23,225 bases of DNA from CAYMRB01 sp964392615 (GTDB taxonomy: Bacteria > Planctomycetota > UBA8108): the NCBI GenBank assembly GCA_964392615.1, contig CAYMRB010000113.1, positions 1-23,225 on the forward strand, in the 5' to 3' direction. The notes under the pieces were generated by a model, which searched no databases, was not told where the DNA came from, and saw only the letters and a program-made list of their open reading frames with translations. The position numbers and the translations under genes were made by a program. Below are positions 1-7,935 of the stretch, piece by piece. Within the stretch, counting starts at the first letter, position 1, and every line of letters begins with the position of its first letter.

Positions 1-123
1 TAACGCACTGCGCTCAGGGGGGCTGGCCTTCTCATCCCATTCTCTGTGGTGAATCCTCTTCTCTTGGCTCGGGCCCACTCGCATGTTGACTTCCCGCTCG
101 CCCCCGGGGATTCTGGGCGCGCC

Positions 124-633
124 ATGGCTCAGATCACCCTTCGAGAGATACGTCATCTGATCACGTCGGCCGAGGGCGGCAGCGCGTACCTCTCCTGTCT
201 CGACCTGTCGGGGCTCGACCTCCGCAAGCTCGACCTCCGCGGCGCGAACTTCACCGGGAGCGATCTCAGTGGCTGTCGCCTCGCGGGCATGAACCTGTCG
301 TTCAATCGCCAGACGGAGACGGCAGCGATCTTCATCCGCACGCGGCTCGTCGATGCGGATCTCGAAGGCGCCGACCTGACGGCAGCGAACCTCGCCGGAG
401 CGCATCTCGAGAACGCCAATCTGCGCGAGGCGCGCTTGGTCGACGCGCAGTTCCAGCAGGAAGGGAAGGATCCCACGAACCTGCGGGGCGCCGACCTGCG
501 CGACGCCGATCTCACCGGGGCGAACCTCACCGGGGCGATTCTGGCGAGTGCCGACCTGACCGACGCGGTACTCGAGGACGCCGTGCTCTATCGCGCGGAC
601 CTGACCGGCGTCATCGGCTACGATCAGGACTGA
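124..633 (+). CDS. Pentapeptide-repeat protein
   Basis: A 169-residue protein made almost entirely of A(D/N)LXX-type pentapeptides from about residue 26 to 163, with runs such as LRGADLRDADLTGANLTGA. Such repeats fold into a right-handed quadrilateral beta-helix. The repeat array is interrupted near residues 59-70 (a Gln/Thr-rich step) and again around the QQEGKDP segment, which could be loops between coils. The frame is open from a GTG at 46, but the ATG at 124 begins a plausible capping segment (MAQITLREIRHLI), so I chose it; neither start has a convincing ribosome binding site. There is no signal peptide or membrane segment, so it is probably cytoplasmic. Family members range from gyrase-protecting proteins to proteins of unknown role, and nothing here identifies a target. 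It stands alone, 181 bases before the next gene. Confidence 0.85.
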   Translation: MAQITLREIRHLITSAEGGSAYLSCLDLSGLDLRKLDLRGANFTGSDLSGCRLAGMNLSFNRQTETAAIFIRTRLVDADLEGADLTAANLAGAHLENANLREARLVDAQFQQEGKDPTNLRGADLRDADLTGANLTGAILASADLTDAVLEDAVLYRADLTGVIGYDQD

Positions 634-814
634 CATCGGCACCGGGGGGCGGGAAAACCGTGAGATCGGTCACGCTCGTCGCCGTGCCGGCGCCGTATCC
701 TGTGGTGTCCGCAACTCGCCGCGCGATGCGGGGTTCCAGGAGAAGTTGGCGTCCGCTGTTTGACTCCCTCCGATCCGGCTGCCCCACACGCGAACCGCGT
801 AGCCCAATAGCCCT
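634..814. other. Intergenic region before the DUF1549 operon
   Basis: No gene is visible in these 181 bases. The stretch presumably carries the promoter of the three-gene operon starting at 815. A TTGACT hexamer lies near 760, but no good -10 box follows at the usual distance, so I do not call a promoter. No Shine-Dalgarno sequence precedes the ATG at 815. Confidence 0.4.
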
Positions 815-2476
815 ATGAAGACCACCCTCCCGCTTCTCCTGGTCGTCGCGGCCGTCGTCTCGCCGTCTGCCGTCGCCGCCGCAGATCCTGTTGTTCTCTC
901 GCCCTGGGAGAGCGCCGCGGGGTTCGAACCGCAGAACGCCATCGATACCTGCGTCCTGAAGAAGCTCGAGAAACGCGGCATCCGGCCCGCGAACCTGTGC
1001 TCCGACGCGGTGTTCCTGCGCCGCGTGTTCGTCGACGTGACCGGCACGCTGCCCGACCCGCAGCTCGTGCGGCGATTTCTGAACGACGAGCGCCCCGACA
1101 AGCGCGCCGCGCTGGTCGACGCCGTGCTCGAGAGCGACGCGTACGTCGACTACTGGACGCTCAAGTGGGGCGACCTGCTGCGCGTCAAGGCCGAGTTCCC
1201 GATCAACCTGTGGCCCAACGGCGTGCAGGCGTACCACCGCTGGATCCGCGACGCGGTGCGGGAGAACCGCCCATACGACGAGTTCGCCCGCGCGTTGCTG
1301 ACGTCGAGCGGCAGCAACTTCCGCGTGCCGCCGGTCAACTTCTACCGCGCCGTGCAGAACCGCGCGCCCGAGACGCTGGCGGCGGCGGCGGCGCTCACGT
1401 TCATGGGCGCGCGCTTCGAGAGGTGGCCCGAGGACCGCCGCGCCGGGATGGCCGCGTTCTTCTCGCGCATCGCGTTCAAGCAGACGGCCGAGTGGAAAGA
1501 GGAGGTCGTGATCCTCGACCCGGCGCCGACCGAGCCACTGGACGCCGTGTTCCCCGACGGCGTTGCCGTACGCATCCCGGCGATGTCCCACGATCCCGCC
1601 CGGGGCGCCGATCCGCGCGGTGTATTCGCAGATTGGCTGCTCGCCCCGGACAACCCGTGGTTCGCCCGGTGCATCGCGAACCGGGTCTGGTCGTGGCTCC
1701 TCGGCCGCGGCGTCATCCACGAACCCGACGACATCGGGCCGGACAATCCGCCGTCCAATCCCGAGCTCCTCGCGTGCCTCGAGCGCGAGCTCGTCGCGGC
1801 CGAGTACGACCTCAAGAGCCTCTTCCGCCTGATCCTCAACTCGCGCACGTACCAAGCGTCGCCTGTCCCGCAGAGCGATCACCCGGAAGCCGAGGCCCTG
1901 TTCTCGCACTACATCGTTCGACGACTGGACGCCGAGGTGCTGATCGACGCGCTGTGCCGCCTCAACGGGCGCGGCCAGGACTACGTCAGCACCGTGCCGG
2001 AACCGTTCACGTACCTTCCGAACATGGTGCGGACCGTCAAGCTGTCCGACGGCACGATCACCAGCTCGTTCCTCGAGACGTTCGGACGCCCGGCGCGCGA
2101 TACGGGGTTGGAGTCCGAGCGCGACAACGACCCGACGGGTGCACAGCGACTGTTCCTGCTCAACTCGAGCGAGATCCAGCAGCGCATCGAGAAGAGCGCA
2201 TGGCTGCGCCAGATCACCTCCAGCGCCAGCGCGAACTTCAAGGCGAGGGGCAAGGGCAGAGCGAAAAACAAGGCCGAACGCAAACGCCAATGGGCGACCC
2301 AACGCGCCCCGGTCCGCGCGATCTACGCGGCAATCCTGTCGCGCGATCCGACGCCGGCCGAGGTCACGGCCGCCGTGGCGTATTTTCGACGCGAGAGCGG
2401 GAAGAAGCCCAGAGACGCTGCCGTCGACCTGATCTGGGCGTTGGTCAATACCAAGGAATTCCTGTACCGGCACTGA
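815..2476 (+). CDS. Exported DUF1549/DUF1553 protein, heme-less variant
   Basis: A 553-residue protein with a Sec signal peptide (hydrophobic stretch at residues 4-20, AAA-type cleavage site near 23). Residues about 40-225 match DUF1549 (FLRRVFVDVTGTLPDP; WTLKWGDLLRV; PYDEFARALLTSSG), and residues about 265-510 match DUF1553 (DWLLAPDNPWFARCIANRVW; GRGVIHEPDDI; RTYQASP). These domains are abundant in planctomycetes and their biochemical role is unsettled. Many relatives carry a CxxCH heme motif just before the FERW segment. Here FMGAR (196-200) runs straight into FERW with no Cys or His, and there is no N-terminal cytochrome domain. A short basic insert (KARGKGRAKNK) lies late in DUF1553. It is the first gene of an operon with the DUF1501 gene 46 bases downstream. 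Family assignment is firm; function is unknown. Confidence 0.92.
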   Translation: MKTTLPLLLVVAAVVSPSAVAAADPVVLSPWESAAGFEPQNAIDTCVLKKLEKRGIRPANLCSDAVFLRRVFVDVTGTLPDPQLVRRFLNDERPDKRAALVDAVLESDAYVDYWTLKWGDLLRVKAEFPINLWPNGVQAYHRWIRDAVRENRPYDEFARALLTSSGSNFRVPPVNFYRAVQNRAPETLAAAAALTFMGARFERWPEDRRAGMAAFFSRIAFKQTAEWKEEVVILDPAPTEPLDAVFPDGVAVRIPAMSHDPARGADPRGVFADWLLAPDNPWFARCIANRVWSWLLGRGVIHEPDDIGPDNPPSNPELLACLERELVAAEYDLKSLFRLILNSRTYQASPVPQSDHPEAEALFSHYIVRRLDAEVLIDALCRLNGRGQDYVSTVPEPFTYLPNMVRTVKLSDGTITSSFLETFGRPARDTGLESERDNDPTGAQRLFLLNSSEIQQRIEKSAWLRQITSSASANFKARGKGRAKNKAERKRQWATQRAPVRAIYAAILSRDPTPAEVTAAVAYFRRESGKKPRDAAVDLIWALVNTKEFLYRH

Positions 2477-2522
2477 CAGCGCGAGGCGCCGGGCAGCACT
2501 AGGCAAGAGAGACGAGGGCCAC

Positions 2523-3902
2523 ATGAACGCGAGCGACAGCGGCGGGAACGCCGGAGCCACGATCAGCCGACGCACGGCGCTCGGACGGTCTCTGCTCGGA
2601 GCGGCCGGCCTGATGGCCTGCGGCCGCGGCGACGTTTGGGCGGGCTACCTTCCGACACCGACGGCGACGCCCGACGGAAGAAGCGGGCCGCGCGCCAAGG
2701 CGGTCATCGAGCTGTGGATGGCCGGAGGCCCGACGCACCTCGATACGTTCGATCCGAAGCCCGAGGCGGGCTACGAATACTGCGGGCGTCTCGCCAAGCC
2801 GATCGAGACGAACGTCAGCGGCATCCGCATCGGCCAGCTATTGCCTCTCCTGGCGAAACAGGCTGACAAGTACTCGATCATCCGCAGCATGACGCACGGC
2901 GTGAACGCCCACGAGACCGCGGCGTACATCGTGCAGACGGGCCGCACGCCCGGCGTCGGCGAGAACGGCCGTGTGTTCCCTTCTCTCGGCGCCATCGTCT
3001 CGTCGTTCAAGGGATACGATCGCGGCTACGAGGGCATGATTCCGCCCTACGTGGTCTTGACGCGGCCGCAGGGACGGTTCGCGGCCGAGGGCTTCCTCGG
3101 TCTCGCGCACAAGCCGTTCGCCACGGGCGGCGATCCGCGGCAGAAGCGCTTCGCGGTCGAGGGCATCGTGCTGCAGGGGGTCACCGATGAGCGGCAGCGC
3201 ACACGCCGCGACCTGCTGCACTCGCTCGACACGCTCGGCAAGGCGATCCCCGGCAACGAGTCGTTCAAGAAGCTCGATCGGGCCGAGGAGAAGGCCTACG
3301 ACCTCATCCTCGGCGACGCCGGCAAGGCGTTCGATCCGTCGCAGGAGACCGAGGCCGTGCGCGAGCGCTACGGAGTCACGACGTTCGGGCAGTCGTGTCT
3401 CGTCGCACGTCGCCTCGTCGAGAGAGGCGTTCCGTACGTCACAGTGAACAGCGGCGGCTGGGATACGCACAAGCGGCACTTCGAGTCGATGAACCGCAAG
3501 CTGCCGGAGCTCGACCGCGGCATGTCGGCGCTTCTCGAAGACCTCGCGCAACGCGGGCTGCTCGACTCGACGATCGTCACGTGGCGCGGCGAGTTCGGCC
3601 GCACTCCCAGGATCCAATGGAAGGAACCGTGGAACGGCGGGCGCGGGCACCACGGCCACTGCTTCTCCGCGGTCGTCGCCGGCGGCGGCTTCCAGGGCGG
3701 ACAGATCCTCGGTGCGTCCGACGCCAAGGGCGAGTACGTCAAGGATCGTCCCGTCTACCCGCACGACCTGCTCGGCACCATGTGCGATCTGCTCGGCATC
3801 GACCCCGACGGCGGCCTGCCGAACCCGCGCGGGATCGAGGTGCGCGTGATGCCCGAATCGGAGAAGAGCGCCGACAAGGGGCGCCTGGAGGAGATCACGT
3901 GA
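2523..3902 (+). CDS. DUF1501 protein with Tat-type signal
   Basis: A 459-residue protein. Residues 15-34 read SRRTALGRSLLGAAGLMACG, a twin-arginine signal followed by a possible lipobox (LMAC), so it is probably exported folded and may be lipid-anchored. The body is a typical DUF1501 sequence, a family related in fold to sulfatases and alkaline phosphatases: VIELWMAGGPTHLDTFDPKP near residue 60, GGWDTHKRHF, GEFGRTP, GRGHHGHCF, and a C-terminal PHDLLGTMCDLLGID. Conserved Asp and His residues could bind metal, but no activity is established for the family. GAGGGCC just before the ATG is a weak ribosome binding site. The stop overlaps the GTG start of the next gene (GTGA), indicating translational coupling. 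DUF1501 genes almost always follow DUF1549/DUF1553 genes in planctomycetes, as here. Confidence 0.93.
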   Translation: MNASDSGGNAGATISRRTALGRSLLGAAGLMACGRGDVWAGYLPTPTATPDGRSGPRAKAVIELWMAGGPTHLDTFDPKPEAGYEYCGRLAKPIETNVSGIRIGQLLPLLAKQADKYSIIRSMTHGVNAHETAAYIVQTGRTPGVGENGRVFPSLGAIVSSFKGYDRGYEGMIPPYVVLTRPQGRFAAEGFLGLAHKPFATGGDPRQKRFAVEGIVLQGVTDERQRTRRDLLHSLDTLGKAIPGNESFKKLDRAEEKAYDLILGDAGKAFDPSQETEAVRERYGVTTFGQSCLVARRLVERGVPYVTVNSGGWDTHKRHFESMNRKLPELDRGMSALLEDLAQRGLLDSTIVTWRGEFGRTPRIQWKEPWNGGRGHHGHCFSAVVAGGGFQGGQILGASDAKGEYVKDRPVYPHDLLGTMCDLLGIDPDGGLPNPRGIEVRVMPESEKSADKGRLEEIT

Positions 3903-6394
3903 GACGCGCGACGTTCCGCATGCGACACGTCTTGGTACTGGCGCTGGCGCTGACGGCGTGGACGAGCCGCGCCGACGGCCAGCCGACACGGCGCAGCACG
4001 CCGCACGCGGGATACGTGTACCCGGCGGGCGGGCAGGTCGGGACGAAGTTCACCGTCACCGTCGGCGGACAGTTCCTGCGCAACCCGAAGGAGATTCGCG
4101 TCACGGGCGGCGGCGTCCGCGCGTCGATCGGCCTGTACCTGGCGCCCGCGCGCCCGCTCGATCGACCGGTAGCTCAGCTGCTGCGACGACGCCTCGCCGA
4201 GCTGCGAGCGAAGAAGCTCGGCACGCCGCAGGCAGCGCGCGACGCCGCCCGTGCGAAGCGGAATGTCCCCAGACCGAAGCGGGACAGTGACAAGCCGGCC
4301 GAGGCGGCGAAGCTGCCCGACCATCCCCTTCTGAAGGACCTCGGCTCGAAGACGGTCGAGGAGCTCGGAGAGGTCGCACGCTACTTCTTCGGGCGCAGGA
4401 ATCCGCTGCAGCGCAAGCGGGCGATCGAGGAGCTGGTCAAGGTCGAGGTGACGATCGGAGCCGACGCTGAACCCGGCATGCGCGAGCTGCGGATCCGGAG
4501 TCAGGCCGGCTGGACGAATCCGCTGCGGTTCCGCGTCGGACTGCTGCCCGAGGTGCGCGAGAGCGGACTCGACGATCTGATCGCGTGGGTGCCGCAGCCG
4601 CGACTGATCGCGCAGCGTCGCGAGTCGGCGATCGAGCTGCCGGCGGTCCTCAACGGTCAGATCCTGCCGCGCGACGCCGACCGCTTTCGATTGCGGGCAA
4701 AGAAGGGGCAGCGCCTCGTCGCGCGGGCCGAGGCGAGGACGCTGATCCCGTACCAGGCCGACTCCGTGCCGGGCTGGATGCAAACGACGCTCGCGCTGTT
4801 CGACGCGACGGGCAAGGAGGTCGCGTTCGCCGACGAGTATCGCTTCGACCCCGATCCGGTGCTGTTCTACGAGGTGCCGGAGGACGGCGAGTACGTGCTC
4901 GAGGTCCGCGACGCGATCGCGCGCGGACGCGAGGACTTCGTGTACCGGGTGGAGGTCGGAGCGCTGCCGTTCGTCACGAGCGTGTTCCCGCTCGGCGGAC
5001 GCTCGGGCAAGACGGTGAACGCGAAGGTCGAAGGCTGGAACCTGCCTCGTCGCAGCGTCAAGCTCGACGCGAGTCCGAACGGTCGCGATATCCGCGAGAC
5101 CGCGTGGCGCATCAAGGGTGCGATGACCAACACGGTGCGCTACGCGATCGACTCGCTGCCGGAGGCGCGCGAACGCGAGCCGAACGACGGCGCGAGCGAC
5201 GCCGGAAAGCTCGACATGCCGCGCATCGTCAACGGCCGCATCGCGCGACCCGGCGACCGCGACGTGTTCCGGGTCGAGGGGTGCGCCGGCGACGAGATCG
5301 TTGCCGAGGTCGTCGCCCGAGCGCTCGGCTCGCCGCTCGATTCGCTGGTACGGCTCCTGGACAAGTCCGGACGCGTCATCGCATGGAACGACGACGGCGT
5401 GCCGGAGGACGCGGCGGGCAAGGGTGTCGGCATGCGCGGCTTGGGGCTGTCGACCCATGACGCCGACTCGCACCTGCGCGCTCGCCTGCCGAAGGATGGC
5501 GTGTACTTCGTGCAGGTGACGGACGCGCGGGGTCACGGTGGCGACGACCACGCCTACCGGCTGCGCGTCGGTCCGCCTCGGCCGAGCGTCGATCTGTTCG
5601 TGACGCCTTCGAGCCTCAGCGTGGCGCCCGGGCGCGCCGGGATCGTCACGGTATTCGCGGTCCGCAAGGACGGGTTCGACGGGGACATCAAGGTCGAGCT
5701 GGACGGCGCGGAAGGCTTCGCGCTGGGCGGCGCGCGCATCCCGCGCGGCCGAGACCGCATGCGCATGACATTGACCACGCCGCGCCAAGCGCCGCAAGGG
5801 CCAATCGACTTGAAGCTGCGCGGGCGACTCCTCGCCGATGGCGCCGAGATCGTGCGTCCCGTCGTCCCCGCTGACGACGTGATGCAGGCGTTCCTGTGGC
5901 GGCATCTCGTGCCGGCGAAAGAGCTCGCCGTCACGCTCGTAGGCGCCGGAGGCCGCTGGGTGCCGATCGTCAAGCTGGCGGAGAAAGGCCGCGTCCGCCT
6001 CGCTGCGGGCAGCAAGGCCAGAGCGCGCTTCACGGTCAACGGGCGCTTCCAGCCCGGCGGATTCCAGTTCGCGCTGGTCGATCCGCCGGCCGGTGTGACG
6101 CTCGGCCCGGCGAAAGCGACGGACCGCGGCTTCGCGCTGACGCTGCAGGTCGCTGCCGACGCGAAGCCCGGCTCCGCGCCGAGCGGCATTCGGGCGGGCG
6201 TCGCCGACAACCTGATCGTCGAGGTCTTCACGAAGCCGAACGCCGGGAAGAACGCCAAGAAGGGCCCGCAGGGCAAGGCCGCGAGGAAGAAGCGGCCGTT
6301 CTCGCTCGGGTACCTGCCGGCGATCCCGATCGCGATCGAGGCACGCGTCGCCGGTTCAGCGCGCGTGTCCGGGCTGGCCGTCGGTTCGAAATGA
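3899..6394 (+). CDS. Large exported PPC-domain protein
   Basis: An 831-residue protein third in the DUF1549-DUF1501-PPC operon. I chose GTG at 3899 because it overlaps the DUF1501 stop by 4 bases; ATG at 3920 is an alternative seven codons later and gives a cleaner signal peptide (MRHVLVLALALTAWTSRADG). After the signal comes an IPT-like start (YVYPAGGQVGTKFTVTVGGQ, about 40-59), then a charged, poorly conserved segment (about 85-180). Next are a first bacterial pre-peptidase C-terminal (PPC)-type beta-sandwich (about 240-352), a second IPT-like element (VFPLGGRSGKTVNAKVEGWNL, from 362) and a second PPC domain (about 420-557; EREPNDGASDA, GDRDVFRVEG, LDKSGRVIAWNDDG). Ig-like sequence follows, and near the C terminus a lysine-rich stretch (KNAKKGPQGKAARKKR). 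No catalytic motif is visible; a structural or binding role in the envelope is likely. Its last 39 bases overlap the convergent esterase gene. Confidence 0.88.
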   Translation: MRRATFRMRHVLVLALALTAWTSRADGQPTRRSTPHAGYVYPAGGQVGTKFTVTVGGQFLRNPKEIRVTGGGVRASIGLYLAPARPLDRPVAQLLRRRLAELRAKKLGTPQAARDAARAKRNVPRPKRDSDKPAEAAKLPDHPLLKDLGSKTVEELGEVARYFFGRRNPLQRKRAIEELVKVEVTIGADAEPGMRELRIRSQAGWTNPLRFRVGLLPEVRESGLDDLIAWVPQPRLIAQRRESAIELPAVLNGQILPRDADRFRLRAKKGQRLVARAEARTLIPYQADSVPGWMQTTLALFDATGKEVAFADEYRFDPDPVLFYEVPEDGEYVLEVRDAIARGREDFVYRVEVGALPFVTSVFPLGGRSGKTVNAKVEGWNLPRRSVKLDASPNGRDIRETAWRIKGAMTNTVRYAIDSLPEAREREPNDGASDAGKLDMPRIVNGRIARPGDRDVFRVEGCAGDEIVAEVVARALGSPLDSLVRLLDKSGRVIAWNDDGVPEDAAGKGVGMRGLGLSTHDADSHLRARLPKDGVYFVQVTDARGHGGDDHAYRLRVGPPRPSVDLFVTPSSLSVAPGRAGIVTVFAVRKDGFDGDIKVELDGAEGFALGGARIPRGRDRMRMTLTTPRQAPQGPIDLKLRGRLLADGAEIVRPVVPADDVMQAFLWRHLVPAKELAVTLVGAGGRWVPIVKLAEKGRVRLAAGSKARARFTVNGRFQPGGFQFALVDPPAGVTLGPAKATDRGFALTLQVAADAKPGSAPSGIRAGVADNLIVEVFTKPNAGKNAKKGPQGKAARKKRPFSLGYLPAIPIAIEARVAGSARVSGLAVGSK

Positions 6395-7858
6395 CACGGC
6401 TGGCAGCCCGGCGCTGTTGATCAGGTTCGCGTAGACCAGCGGATGCCAGCCGAAGCGAACGAACTTCGGCTCGGCGACGCCGTCGGCTGACACGGCGACG
6501 GCGTCCTTGCCGACGATCTTCGCGTTCGCCTTGACGTACTTCAGGCGGCGTCCTTCCCGCGTGCCGTCGGAGACCTCGAACCAATTCGGCGCGCTGCCGT
6601 CCCGCGTCTTCAAGCCGCTTCCGACGTATCGAAACGTCACGACGATCTCGTCACCGTCGATGCGGCAGGAATCGATCATCGGACCGTAGAGCCCGCCGAC
6701 CTTCCGGCCGTAGGTCTGCTCGAGCGCGATGTTCGCGAGGCGGTTCGCGACGAGCTGCTTGTTCGGCGGATGCGGATTGCTGCCACCGGCGATCGGCCAG
6801 CCGGTCCCCTTGTCGACCTTGTCCGGTGCTGGAGCGTAGCCGTGTTTCGCGCCGTCGTAGATGTCGCCGCTGACCGCGAGGCCGGTGTGCGGCACCGTGT
6901 GCATCACCTTCTGCTGCGCTTCCCATACGCCGAGCATGCCGCTCGCGTACGTCGTCTGGGCGATCTGTACGAAGTAGAACGGCATGGCGTCCTGGCGAAA
7001 CTGCGTGCGCCAGCTCTTGATCAACGCGGTGAGGTCTTCGGTGTAGCGATGGCTGCGACCGTCGTTCTCGCCCTGGTACCAGACCACGCCGCGAATGCCG
7101 AGCGGGCCGATCCCCTTGATCATCGAGTAGTAGAGCAGCCCCGGCATGTGACCGAGATACGGCTTCTTGGGCACCTCCTCGCCGAACGCGTGCTGGCTCG
7201 GAAAGTCGGTGGGACACGGCGTCCACGCTCGGGCTTGTGAACCGCCCACCGCCGCGCGCATCACGCCGACGGGGATCTCGAGTTCTTCGTGCAGACGACG
7301 GGCGAATACGTAGCCGACCTCGGAGAAGATCTTCCGTGGCTTGCCCTTCTGGCGCCCCTCCGAGTGCGGCGCTGCGGACGCCAGCCCCGCCTCGGTCGAC
7401 GGCACCCAACCGGCGACGCCCGAGTTCAGGTCGTCGTTCTGCGGCGTGCGGCTGAAGTCGATCCAGTAGAGGCGCAGATCCGGGCGGTCCTCCTTGGAGA
7501 CATCGATCGAGCGATTCATGTTCGATTGTCCCGCCGCGATCCACACCTCGCCGAGCTTCAAGTGCGACAGCGTGATCGTGTTCGCGGCCGTCACCGTGAG
7601 CGCGTGCTCCTTGCCGTCGACCGGCATCGCCGGGAACTCGACGCTCCAGCGCCCGTTCGCATCCGCCGCGGCTGCCGCGGAGCGTTCGTTGAACGTCACG
7701 CGCACGGCTTCCGCTGGATCCGCCCAGCCCCAGACGCGGATGGGCTTCTCCTGCTGGATGATCATGTGATCGGTGAAGATCCGCGGCAGGCGGACATCGG
7801 CGCGCACGGACGAGCCGAGCGCTGCGAGGACGATCAGCAGAGTGACGAGCGGTCGCAT
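6356..7858 (-). CDS. Sialate O-acetylesterase-type SGNH hydrolase
   Basis: A 500-residue exported enzyme. The start at 7858 follows a good ribosome binding site (GAGGGAGACCGAT before the ATG), and a signal peptide spans residues 1-20. After an N-terminal beta-domain (LPRIFTDHMIIQQEKPIRVW), the esterase blocks appear in order: GQSNM with the nucleophile Ser112; VGGSQARAW (about 204-212); VVWYQGEND (258-266); and the His block NPHPPNKQLVANRLA with His363. These match the SASA/DUF303 esterases, which remove acetyl groups from sialic acid or other glycans. The residue two before the His, Asp in the family members I know (DIHPKNK), is Asn361 here, so the triad may be altered. It lies 77 bases downstream of the HzsA-like gene on the same strand and may be co-transcribed. 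The exact substrate cannot be read from sequence. Confidence 0.92.
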   Translation of the reverse strand: MRPLVTLLIVLAALGSSVRADVRLPRIFTDHMIIQQEKPIRVWGWADPAEAVRVTFNERSAAAAADANGRWSVEFPAMPVDGKEHALTVTAANTITLSHLKLGEVWIAAGQSNMNRSIDVSKEDRPDLRLYWIDFSRTPQNDDLNSGVAGWVPSTEAGLASAAPHSEGRQKGKPRKIFSEVGYVFARRLHEELEIPVGVMRAAVGGSQARAWTPCPTDFPSQHAFGEEVPKKPYLGHMPGLLYYSMIKGIGPLGIRGVVWYQGENDGRSHRYTEDLTALIKSWRTQFRQDAMPFYFVQIAQTTYASGMLGVWEAQQKVMHTVPHTGLAVSGDIYDGAKHGYAPAPDKVDKGTGWPIAGGSNPHPPNKQLVANRLANIALEQTYGRKVGGLYGPMIDSCRIDGDEIVVTFRYVGSGLKTRDGSAPNWFEVSDGTREGRRLKYVKANAKIVGKDAVAVSADGVAEPKFVRFGWHPLVYANLINSAGLPAVSFRTDGQPGHAR

Positions 7859-7892
7859 ATCGGTCTCCCTCGGTTGGCGCCCCTGCGCGCAC

Positions 7893-7901
7893 AGTGTAGC
7901 A
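7893..7901 (-). promoter_or_regulatory. Possible extended -10 element before the esterase gene
   Basis: On the minus strand this reads TGCTACACT, which resembles an extended -10 box (TGnTAnAnT), 35 bases upstream of the esterase ATG. No clear -35 hexamer accompanies it. If real, the esterase gene has its own start of transcription in addition to readthrough from the HzsA-like gene. Confidence 0.25.
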
Positions 7902-7935
7902 CGCGACGCAGTCCGCGATGGCCGACCGCGAACGA

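Noticed and set aside
914..930. A GGTTCGAACC string resembling a tRNA T-loop
   Set aside because: It lies inside the DUF1549 coding sequence and no acceptor, D or anticodon stems can be formed around it.
611..2575. A 654-codon open frame on the minus strand opposite the DUF1549/DUF1553 gene
   Set aside because: Its translation is Arg/Val/Gly/Asp-rich without recognisable domains. It is the expected antisense shadow of a high-GC gene with strong third-position bias.
3395..3898. In-frame upstream extension of the PPC-domain gene
   Set aside because: It overlaps the DUF1501 coding sequence, is very Arg-rich, and would bury the signal peptide. The GTG at 3899 or ATG at 3920 is the sensible start.
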